Source: Tubiluchus corallicola (taxonomy: Eukaryota > Priapulida > Priapulimorpha > Priapulimorphida > Tubiluchidae). Taken from it: a stretch of DNA of 64,000 bases. Below, one piece after another: positions 1-9,344 of this stretch. A program made the position numbers and the translations under genes. Numbering within the stretch: position 1 is the first letter of the stretch; every line of letters begins with the position of its first letter. The DNA is taken from positions 436,001 to 500,000 of the forward strand of contig JAQGDQ010000012.1 of assembly GCA_030141605.1 (NCBI GenBank), written 5' to 3'. The notes beneath the pieces were generated by a model, which saw only the letters and a list, made by a program, of their open reading frames with translations, was not told the origin of the DNA and ran no database searches.

Positions 1-1433
1 ATATATATCTCCCAATAAAAAGTTATTCTAATTTTTGTAAATTTTATAAAAAAAATTTTACTCAGCAATTTCGAATTGAATATTACCCGAAATTAATATT
101 TTAACTACTATCTCCATGTTAAAAATGATTAGAAATATTACTTATAATTGTATTAATACCCATTTAATACTGTGTAACAGATGTGTCACAGTGACACATC
201 ATGAATAATTTTTATGTTTATTATGTTTGTGTACAAACATATGTTATATGAGACGGTGTTCTTCCTTTTTTGGGTTTTATTACAAAGATGCACAGGTAAT
301 TGTTGACAGTGTTTATTTGACACTACCTCAAAAATAAACTGTTATGTACTTTTTGGTTCTCCTGTATTTACTTATAGAGAATTCGTTTCTTACATTTCAA
401 ATAACTCAAACTTTAAAACTATTAACCTGTATATTAGAGTGTAATAAAATACTAATTAACACTCACAAGTAACATGATATGTGCTATTTTATAAGCAAAA
501 GCCCCTGCTGAACGCGACAGCTTGGAACTGCCCTGATAGGAGAAATCGATCAGCGAGCACAAAGAACCAGTATACATGTATGGCAAATATATTTGCTAGG
601 TGTTTAATGAGGCAGTGCAAATGTCAATAATTAGCACAACCAAGTTGAAATTGGCTTCATCTAATAGTACAGGTTTCATGTAGTGTGGATTTTAGGTGGA
701 AGTCCTTTTGCAACTGACAGCGACATATTGATCAGAATTTTCCATAAACAAGAAAACCTTTCTCTAGCATTTTCATTATGACATTTGTTGACATACATGT
801 GTATACATGTATACACACAGTTTTTGTCCAGCAAGTAACTACTCTTACTAAAATGCCGAAAATATTGCACACAATTTGGATGATCATATGACTTTTATTG
901 GCCACAAAAAAATCAATGAAAGTTACTATCGTCTCAAAAATCTACATTGTTTGGTGCAAGCAGCACTGACAGGCAAAATATTTAAAAATGCGAAATGACC
1001 CCAGACTTGTGAAGCGACTGCGTCTGCAAATAAACAGGTAGAAGATCTGGGAAGCTCTTGTTTCGTTTCTCGCAAAAGAAGTGCTCCATTTATGTCCCTC
1101 CAGAGATGATTTCTGTCCCTGGGATTAGAGGTAGTCTGTACACTTTTAAGACCCTTGGTAACAGGTCTTCTATTAAAATTTCACATACGAGATAAAAACT
1201 TTATCATCAAATAAGCTTTTATATAATAAGTGCAGAAAAGCATGCAATATACTGGTACTAAAAATGTCTAATAAGGCTGAAGCATCAAACACTTATAGTA
1301 ACAAAATTATGAAATGAAACGATTCTGCTAATGCTTTCAACTGTAACTATTTGTACAACTCACACAGTTGCTTTAATGTGGATTCCTCAGCAAAAAAGCC
1401 ACAATTACCATGCAACACCTAAAAGTTACTTGC
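1..1433. other. No gene recognised; probable intron of the PP1-like gene
   Basis: I see no open frame here that matches a known family on either strand. Exons 2 onward of the PP1-like gene, whose first exon ends at 1434, should lie to the left on the minus strand. I looked for the conserved phosphatase stretches (GDxHG, GDxVDRG, GNHE) and did not find them, so this stretch is best read as intron that continues past the window edge. It is AT-rich and shows no inverted-repeat element that I could pair. Confidence 0.4.
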
Positions 1434-1517
1434 CTGTTTTCCAGGACTGTTTTTGACTGACAGTAGTTGCTCCAAGATCAAGTCAATGTCCAAATCAGGT
1501 TTTTTATTCATTGTCAT
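1434..1517 (-). CDS. First coding exon of a PP1-type Ser/Thr phosphatase (partial gene)
   Basis: Read on the minus strand, an ATG at 1517 opens a 28-codon exon. It contains the segment LDIDLILEQLLSVKNSPGK, which follows the N-terminal helix of protein phosphatase 1 catalytic subunits (pattern L-N-I/V-D-S-x-I-x-x-L-L-E-V-x-x-x-x-PGK). The exon is phase 0 and ends in CAG followed by GCAAGT, a GC-AG type donor; without splicing the frame stops five codons later. A weak acceptor lies just upstream of the ATG, suggesting a spliced 5' UTR. PP1 is a metal-dependent Ser/Thr phosphatase directed by regulatory subunits. The catalytic core is not visible here, so the call rests on the N-terminal helix alone. 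Alternative: a chance open frame. Confidence 0.5.
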
Positions 1518-4500
1518 ACTGAATCCATCAGCTCACTAAAAGATAAATAACATGCTTTTGAAAATAGAAGCATTAATAGAACCAACATGTTATATTTCGT
1601 GGTGAAAGTCAAAAGTACAAGTTACAGATCCTTCGTTACAACATAACTTACTATACTAAATCAGTCAACTCTGAAATGCTATTAATCAACAACATAGCAT
1701 TACCAGAATTAAATACCAAATGACGTTAAAGTCCTGAGTCAGATCAGAATGTATCTGAATGCTAGCTAATTAAATGGTAAGTATAAAGCTTGCTATTTTT
1801 AGCACTAACAGCCCACCTGTGCCCAGAGAAACACAGAATGTAGATGCCTTCTCCGTAATTTCGTAAAGGAATTAAAGGAGTTTTATATATATATATACAT
1901 ATATCACGTGTGTACACATATGTATGTTATATGTTATATATACATATAGACATATATACATACATATATATACTATATATCTATATATTTATATGTGTGC
2001 ATGTATGTATGTAATGTATAAGATTTAGCATAATGTAAAACAGAGATAAATGATGATTACTATTACTAGCTAGCAAGAAAAATGGAATACACTTAATTAC
2101 AGACAACTACAAGTTAGCAAGTGAAGTTGTGATTACTGTGCTAACACATTTCTTCCAAGGTTTACAAATACTGCTAGAATTTCCAAAGCAAAACACGGAT
2201 GAATAGAATTCTAGTATAAAATTCATGAACAATGACAGTTTACCTAAATGATGGAACACATAACACTTTTTTGCAACCACCTGGTCTGTCACTAACAACG
2301 GCTCTACATTTTTATCAAAGGAGTAGGACAAATAAGAACACTACACAACACAAGCAGATACTGCAGAAACTGCCAATTATATGTACAGAATTTCAGGTGC
2401 AAACAACTTATAGCACTGCTGTTGCACCTGCTACACAAGCATGTTGCACAGAAGTGTACATGAAGCCAAGCAGGCAGGTATACATATGCTGCAAAAATGC
2501 AGAAATTGATTGCTAACTCAGGCAGCCATGCAGCTCAGTATTCAGAAACAACTCACTCTAAAAAGAAGGTTGTGTAAACAATAATGTAAATTAATGTGAG
2601 TTCTGTCCTATAAAGGATGGTTCCGTCTCACTCACTATTAATCGCTGCCACCATTAGCTTTACCTGTTAGCTTCAGTGATCTTACTATCAATACTAAGGC
2701 TTGCTAGATTGCTTGTTACAGGACATGCAATAATTAAAAAAATAGATATTCAGGGGTTTGACCATTCTTTGTCTGTATATTATCACTGCTGTGACATATA
2801 TGTTCATTCTTTTTCTCCAGTATTACATTCTAATTCACACTCCCGTTGTTTAAATTCTCTCAGCACTACCCTATCATGGTAACTCATTTTTGCAAATTTT
2901 CAGAAATAAACGAAAACGTTTAAGAATCGCATAAAATTGGCTACATTGGGTATAAGTCAATCATCTTTTTGGCAACAATGATATAATTTCAATCGGAAAC
3001 TTGTCAGAACATAAAAAAATAAAAACTCATTTGTAATTATAAGTTTTTGCTCAATTTTGTACTTGCTGTCTTTGCAACCAGTAGATTTTTCATGGAAAAG
3101 GCAGTAAGTTGCTTTATGTCATTCGTTATTAATTCAGCATTCAAGGTAAAAAGACAGTAAATCAATTTACTGTCGGCATGCATACATAAGAATAACAGGC
3201 TGTAACTCTCAAAGCACTATAGAATTGAAGTTGGTGGGACAAAATATTCTTTTATATCTAAATGAATTGGCTTTATAAGGTATCCACTAGGCAGCTATCC
3301 ACTTACGGTCTGCATAGTCAAACTCGTCAACTTTTTCAAAGTATCATTCTAACACACAATCTTAGTAGTGAAAATCAAACAACATGTCCCTAATCACACA
3401 AAATGTTTACTAAACGACAGAGAACAAGCATTATTGATGCTTATTCAAGGGCATTATAGATTCATATAAGTTGTCACAGAATTGTCTCATGTTCCTTAGG
3501 AATGGTATCTTAGAGGAGTTTTTTCTAAAAATGAGTAACATTGCCAATCTGATCAATTATACTAGAGACCGATATATTAGTCTTTGATTAGATTATGCTG
3601 AGTTGAAAAAATAATTATCGGAAAGACTATTGAAAAAATGCAAAAAACAAGATCAATCACCAAGATTTTACACAAACAATATAGATCAAAAGAAATTCCT
3701 CGAAAATTAACATTGAGACAATTGTGATTAAGGTGATTATGACAATCTATTCCATGATAGCTGGACCTAAGAAATCCGTATCTGTTACATTTGTTTCAAA
3801 ATTAATCAAATCAAATCAAAATCAAATAAAAAATTAAACAGTCGAACAGGCAAAATCAAGTTCCCTACTTAATTATAGTCTAGCAGATTGGTGAAAAATT
3901 TGCTAATTTTGCCAAAAAGCTAGGAACCTTTGCACAATGCTACCCAAATTATCACCCATCAAGGGGACAAATTTTGGATATTAGCCTAATCGAAAAACAT
4001 CCAATATGGCCGCCATTTTCAAGATGGCCAACAATATGTGGCTGTTACAAGAATCTTCGCTGTTAGAACAGATATGATAACATTTATGGTGTCTAAATAA
4101 TTATCGTTTTCAAGGTCAAGGAATCAACATGGTTAAAAAACCATATGACATCACTTCAGTTAGGATTTCATAACGTTGCCAAGATGGCAGCAAATGTTTG
4201 TTTATATTAGGTACATTGCGTATTCTAAGACAAATAGGCAAATTATGATGGCATACTTATAGATTCAGGGTTGTATCCAATATGGGTACCACGTTCAAGA
4301 TGGTTAAAAAGAAAAAATGGCTGCAGCTATCTTATAAAAACTGTATGGTCATATGAAATTGTGATTGCAATGGGCTCTAGAAAATGATCAACTCTGTCAA
4401 CGTTCTGTGGCAATGCTGACTGCATCTAGAATTTCTGCAATTACAAAGAGAAAGAAAATAATAACTTTCGTTCTACAGGCGCTAAAATTATTCTCACATA

Positions 4501-4920
4501 CATTGACAGCTGCAGAAGAACCTGCCAGGCTGTCAGTGACCATGTGTATCCAAAATTTCTGTCAAAATGTATCTACAAATAGACTAACTACAATAGAATT
4601 CTTGTGGGAATGAACATATCTCAAGTTAATGATTGGCCTTTCACTGATATTATTTCACCAATTAAGGCTGTAAATGAAGTTTCTGTCTTTTACTGTGAAT
4701 GTTACTAGAACTGCATGATTACAAAATTTGGACAAAAAAACAGCAAATTGAGTTGCTGTAAAAAATCACTAGTGACATCGTCTCACTTTTGATTGCAAGT
4801 GAGAGCTAACTGAGATTATAATTATTAATTAACTACACAGGGAGAATTCAGGCTCATTTTAATCAAAAATAACACATAACAAAAAATAAATAAAGAAATT
4901 AGATGGAATCTCTCTAGCAT
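1518..4920. other. No gene recognised; AT-rich flank with motif-rich repeat-like tract
   Basis: I see no convincing coding exon. Short open frames at 2232-2516 and 4365-4613 have no family resemblance and no splice-site support. Between about 4000 and 4320 the word AAGATGG recurs several times together with CAATATGG and GGCCGCCATTTT, which looks like part of a repeated element, but I could not pair its ends. Confidence 0.35.
1881..2000. repeat. AT/ATAC-rich microsatellite
   Basis: A run of alternating TA with interspersed CA and TG steps (tatatatatatacatatat and variants). It is simple-sequence DNA with no coding potential. Confidence 0.85.
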
Positions 4921-4924
4921 GAAT

Positions 4925-4990
4925 GATCTAAGATTGGAAATGCTGATTTGGTTAGCCAGCTATAAGGAATGCTCTTTGGACTGCCTTTAC
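4925..4990 (+). mobile_element. Short Penelope-like element fragment
   Basis: This stretch aligns by eye with 5409-5470 of the larger Penelope-like relic: both run gatctaa, then tggaaatgctga, tttg, gttagcc, and end in ttggactgcc or ttggagtgcc. It is therefore a second, very short copy of the same coding segment. It stops where the 17-bp hairpin and SINE begin, suggesting a break by insertion or local duplication. Confidence 0.5.
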
Positions 4991-5005
4991 CAGGCTTCTA
5001 CACCA

Positions 5006-5043
5006 GGTCACCGAAGTCACCAGGATTGGTGACTTCGGTGACC
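5006..5043. repeat. Perfect 17-bp inverted repeat (hairpin)
   Basis: GGTCACCGAAGTCACCA (5006-5022) is followed by a 4-base loop GGAT and its exact reverse complement (5027-5043). It abuts the SINE copy to its right. The stem is too GC-rich for this background to be casual. It could be the end of a foldback element or an insertion footprint. Confidence 0.85.
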
Positions 5044-5205
5044 CAGTGACGCCTCTACAGCTAAGGTGTCTGCCTTGTAAGCACAACGTCCCTGGTTCAA
5101 ATTCAAGCCATATTCCAACTTCTTCACATTTCCTGTTTTTTTAAATTTGGTATCAAAATTTAATCAATTGTAGGTTTGTACCATCAATAATAATTACTGG
5201 GGTAC
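5041..5205 (+). mobile_element. tRNA-derived SINE, copy 1
   Basis: The left part resembles a tRNA gene with a box-B-like GGTTCAAATTC near 5095. The right part carries a family-specific body, with the words TTCACATTTCCTG, TTGGTATCAAAATTTAATC and a TTTGTACCATCA-like end. The same order of blocks recurs at 7411-7590 and 40471-40635, which shows it is a dispersed repeat rather than a functional tRNA. Pol III transcription from the internal promoter and LINE-driven retroposition are typical of such families; activity is not implied. Box A is degenerate in this copy. Confidence 0.75.
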
Positions 5206-5404
5206 GTGACTGGGTGACTTGGTAATTTTATTGTCAATTGCTTCTTCCAGTCAAAAATATTCAAACAAGGAAGTTAAGATGCTTTAAATTCCCAGTTTTT
5301 TATCAACATTTTGAGATTTCTCCCGTCTTCAGGATCACAATAACATTACTGTAAAACGAGGACATTTTATCGCTACAAATGACTTTTCAAATGTGTAGTG
5401 ACAA

Positions 5405-7345
5405 AATTGATCTAACGGTGGAAATGCTGAATTTGTGTTAGCCGGTATAAATGATGAAGTTTGGAGTGCCAATTTTTTATACAAACCAAGTGGCCACATT
5501 GTTTCTAGTGTTCTTAATATCATTGAACATAAAGAGGTTAGACAACTTACGGCCTAAATATACGGAATCGGGATTTAAAGATTGGCATATATTTATTGAT
5601 CTATAAAGGAGTCCATTAATAATTTTATTACTAAAACGTGTTTAAAATATAAATTAGACAGGGAATGCTTCAATCATTGGTTACAGCGTGTAGATGGAAT
5701 TTTGATAAACAGGATCACTTTTTGGAATAATTACTTTAAGTTTTTTAATTGTGGACATAAACCTATTTTTATGTAGGTGGGATGTAAAGGATTTTGTGGA
5801 AAATATTACCTTCATGTTTTGCTGGATGAATTAGGCATTGATAAATATACTTCTGCTGCTGCGGGGAATAATACATATATTTCCGTTACTAAGTCTAAGG
5901 AAGAAATTATTTTTCTTCACAAAAATGCTTTGCTTTTAATTATTAAGATCAGGTGTAAAGATAATAATTTGTGCCTACCAAAACTTTTCTGGTTACCTAA
6001 ATGACCTAAAAATCCATACAAAAGTAGATTTATCGCAGGAGCTAGTAAGTGTTTAACAAAACAGCTTTTGGTTTTAGTTAATGAAGGTTTAATGGTTGTT
6101 AGAGATTATTTTAGGAGATACTGTGGTGCTATAGCTAAAAATTCATGTGTTAATATATTTTGGAGCATAAAATCTAATATAGAGTTTTTGGATAAGTTTA
6201 ACAGAGTAAATATTTCTTCTGCTCAAGTGTTTGGTTTTTCTACTTTATACACTAAATTAGAACTGAAATTAGTTAAGAATGGCCATATTTTGGACATTGT
6301 TTTCAGTTCATTTAATACGTATTTATGTGTTGGTTTCAAAAAGCCGTTTTTAGTGGAGTGTCCCATGCTGGCTATCATAGCTTTGATAAGTTCAAATTTA
6401 AGGAAGATATTGATTTCATTTTGTTTAGGACATTTGTTACATTTTGTGACCTTAAGTTTCAGCAAATTAAGGAATACCAATGGGGAAATTGTAGTCCATT
6501 GTTAGTTAATACTTTTTAAGTTTTCGTGACTTTCTTTTATGCAGAAAATACTAAAAGAGAAAAAGTTACGTCTACCTAGAATACTTTCTAATACTGCAAA
6601 TATATCGATGACATTTGTGTGGTTAATTATGAATTTTTCAAACTTTTATTTATAAGATTTATTCACAGAGTTTAGTGCAACATGTAGTGGCAGTAATAAC
6701 AAGTCTGTTAATTATTTGGATGTTTCTGAAACAATAACTGATAGTTGTGTACAACAGGTATTTTTCATAAAGTTAACGATTTCTCATTTCTAGTCGTTAT
6801 ATATACTTTTCCTTCTAGCAACATTCCACTTAGCACAGGTTATAATATGTTTTCTGGTCAATTACTTATGCATGCCAGGTTATGTTCAAGCAAGGAGGGG
6901 TTTTTGGCTACGGCAGCTAGGTTGTGTAATATTCTGTCAAATAGGGGTGCACTACGACAAATCTTATTCAATCTTATGAAAATACATTTAAAAGTTGTTG
7001 TTTTCTTTTATTTAAGTTTGGCTGGTATTCAATTAAACAAGTGGCTATTGTCTTGACCTGATTTTGGTGACGAGAAACCTGTTTAGCCTTTTGTCACTTT
7101 GCGGCCATATTGCATGAGCCTCTTCTTGTTTTTAAGTCTTTGTTGCAGTTGGTTTACGTTAAGTGTTTTGTCTGTAGTTATCACGTTAACATCTAAGGTT
7201 GGGCAGTCAATGTTACTGGCCCCTGCAGGGAAAGTATAAAGATAGAGAATAGGGACCGAAATCTGAATCTTTCCCCGTGCCTCACCTGATGACCCTGTTC
7301 GTGATAATTTTGTGTGTGCGAAGCTGTAGATTGTATGATTTGCAG
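5405..7345 (+). pseudogene. Decayed Penelope-like (Neptune-type) reverse transcriptase
   Basis: A frameshifted and stop-ridden relic whose pieces line up in the right order. The segments are: a YKPSGHIV / LNIIEHKEVRQL stretch near 5480-5555; a piece around 5635-5740 resembling FxxWLQRVxGILxNRI; a 75-residue open piece at 5777-6001 including YYLHVLLDELGI and ending in a W-L/I-PK motif; RFIAGASKC near 6030; FSTLYT at 6236-6253; YIDD, the RT catalytic aspartate pair, at 6601-6612; and a C-terminal piece at 6745-7000 with SNIPLS and ARLCS. These patterns are those of Penelope-like elements with a Neptune-type RT. At least five frame changes or stops separate the pieces, so it is non-functional. 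The GIY-YIG endonuclease part was not identified. Same-orientation SINE copies flank it on both sides. Confidence 0.75.
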
Positions 7346-7410
7346 TTGTTTGTCTCTTTTTGTTGTTTGTTTGTGGTGTTGATGTCATTTGAGTTTAACT
7401 GATCACTGGG

Positions 7411-7590
7411 GATATGGTGGCCTAGTGATCTAAAGCATCTGCCTTATAACCTGGAGATTGCTGATTGAAATCCAGGTTGCATTCCAACTTTTTCACATTT
7501 CAGTCTTCAAGTTTGGTATCAAAATTTAATCCATTGGGGGTTTATATCACCACTGATAATAATCTTGACATTAACTGTTTAAAGATTATA
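7411..7590 (+). mobile_element. tRNA-derived SINE, copy 2
   Basis: This is the best-preserved head of the three copies: a box-A-like TGGCCTAGTGATC near 7417 and a box-B-like GATTGAAATCC near 7465. They are followed by the shared body (CCAACTTTTTCACATTTC, TTGGTATCAAAATTTAATC, GGGTTTATA, ATAATCTT). It also shares the tail word TTTAAGATTATAA-like with copy 3. It is a repeat, not a tRNA gene: the acceptor and anticodon stems do not pair properly. Confidence 0.75.
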
Positions 7591-7971
7591 ATAACTATTT
7601 CGCCTTGTTTTCCGTAGGCCTACATATTTTACATTTAATAATAATGTCACCCAAGGTAAACTTTTTTTGGAAGTTGAAGGACAGATAGCAGTTGTTTTAA
7701 GTGTTTTTAAAATAAAGCGGAAGAACTCTCAAAGCTAAGGCTGATCCAATGAAGCAACTGCATTCTCAGTCTGTTCTGAGTACTTCACGTGAGTTATTTC
7801 CTATGCGAATATGTTTCATATGTCAAATTGGAGAGGTAACTGATGAGGCAATGTTATGTAACAGATGTGAAAGTTGTTTGCAATCTTGTTTACCACTTTT
7901 CTTATTTGTATTCATGTAATGCCCCTTCGAATTCGTAGAAGATAACAACACTAAATTAGAGATTATCATTA

Positions 7972-8014
7972 GTGGTGGTGGTGGTGGTGGTGGTGGTAGT
8001 AGTAGTAGTAGTAG
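7972..8014. repeat. (GTG)n(GTA)n trinucleotide microsatellite
   Basis: About eight GTG/TGG units run straight into about six AGT/TAG units. Simple repeat. Confidence 0.95.
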
Positions 8015-8389
8015 ATGTGATCAGGCAGTGTTAAGCGTGGTGGATGTGCTTTTTGTTTGGAGATTGTTTTAATTTATACAAAATTGAGCTATTTCGTAGT
8101 CACAAAGCAGATCTGCTATCTTTAGATCGTAAAATGGTTTTTGTTAAAATTTCTTTTCCACATAGTCTACTTCTATTGCATATACTTTTGGTGTTTTTGA
8201 AAACTGTTTTAACTAAATATTTTGATTATTTTCTCTGTTATTGAAAATGTGTTATCTATGTATATCAAGTGTATTGTGCGTGGGACTTACTTATCAAATT
8301 TAAAATGGGCTATTCCACCACCAATTACTGCTTGCTATAGTACTTTCATAGATTTTATGGAACAGAATTTATTAGAGCAGAAGTGTTAT

Positions 8390-8424
8390 TACACTAAATA
8401 GAACCAAAACTTCTATTTAGTGTA
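8390..8424. repeat. Perfect 14-bp inverted repeat
   Basis: TACACTAAATAGAA is followed by a 7-base loop and its exact reverse complement. It sits at the left edge of the LINE-like fragment and could be a recombination or foldback scar. Confidence 0.8.
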
Positions 8425-8620
8425 GAACAAGATACAACAGACCACATGTTTAAGTGCGTCAAACTAACTAAAATAAGAAAGTGGAATGCAACAAGCAGGT
8501 ATGTATCCAGTTTGAATAGTGAAGTATTGAAACAAGTAACCCTGTACGTCAAAACAACAATGGAATATCGAAATGATATGGGAGTAGAACGTTTAGAAGA
8601 TGTAGAAGAATGGCAGTGAA
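8411..8620 (+). mobile_element. Possible C-terminal coding fragment of a non-LTR retrotransposon
   Basis: In one plus-strand frame this reads through without a stop, with a segment near 8430-8465 of the form EQDTTDHMFKCVKL. It resembles the acidic-D-x-x-H-x-x-x-x-C signature that follows the RT domain in some LINE ORF2 proteins (for example EDxxHLLxxC). It ends at a stop near 8619 with no conserved splice site. Short and uncertain. Confidence 0.35.
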
Positions 8621-8625
8621 TCTGA

Positions 8626-9344
8626 AGTGCAAACCAAAACAAGAAAAAAATCAGAGAAGGGAGACTCGCAGGCACATTTGTGCAGGCTCGTTCAATAGCA
8701 ACGAAGGGGGTTTAAGTAAGCATCACCACATAATCACCACGTAGAGCAAAACGTGCATTTTCTCGCACGAACAAACTGTTTTGTCTTACAGTTGAAGTAT
8801 GCCCTTCGTTTACCAAGAGCGACCATCATTCTCAGAGCCGGATGAATGATATTGCAGACAGGGTGTCCAAAAATGCAGGCCCTAAAAGCGTTATAACTAT
8901 AGGACTAAATGTGAATGCACATGCAAAATTTCATCAGCATATTGATTACAATATAGACTTATTATATTGCTGACAGCAATTTAACATTTCTACAGACACG
9001 CGCATTAATACGGACTCCGCATCTGATGCCCGCAAACCCGCTTTCTTCGCCTCTGCTAACACTGTATCAGGTGCTGACTGCTAAAGCGCAAAAGCCAAAA
9101 CTAGAAAGGACGACAATGCGAAATGTTGTTAAGTAATAAAAAATGATCTTACTGTATTGCACTGCATCTCTAAATAGAGGTCATACGACAGCAGAAAACC
9201 ATGGAAGCCACCTTCCTTTATCTTATAATTTCCTCTGCTTCTTAACTTTTTATTGTTACTAGAGCCTAGGAAATACGAGAAACCTTTTTTCTAACCATCA
9301 CATATTATTACTGGTGCGCTCTCCTTGTCAAATTTCATCTTAGT
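8626..9344. other. Upstream region of DHHC gene 1; no gene seen
   Basis: No coding exon recognised. It should hold the promoter and 5' UTR of the first palmitoyltransferase gene. A somewhat more CpG-containing patch lies at about 8990-9070. No TATA box stands out at a convincing distance. Confidence 0.3.

Noticed and set aside
2232-2516. 94-codon open frame
   Set aside because: No domain, no splice signals, composition like the flanking non-coding DNA.
7411-7480. tRNA gene
   Set aside because: Box A and box B are recognisable, but the stems do not pair and the same sequence with a shared 3' body occurs at three loci, so it is a SINE head.
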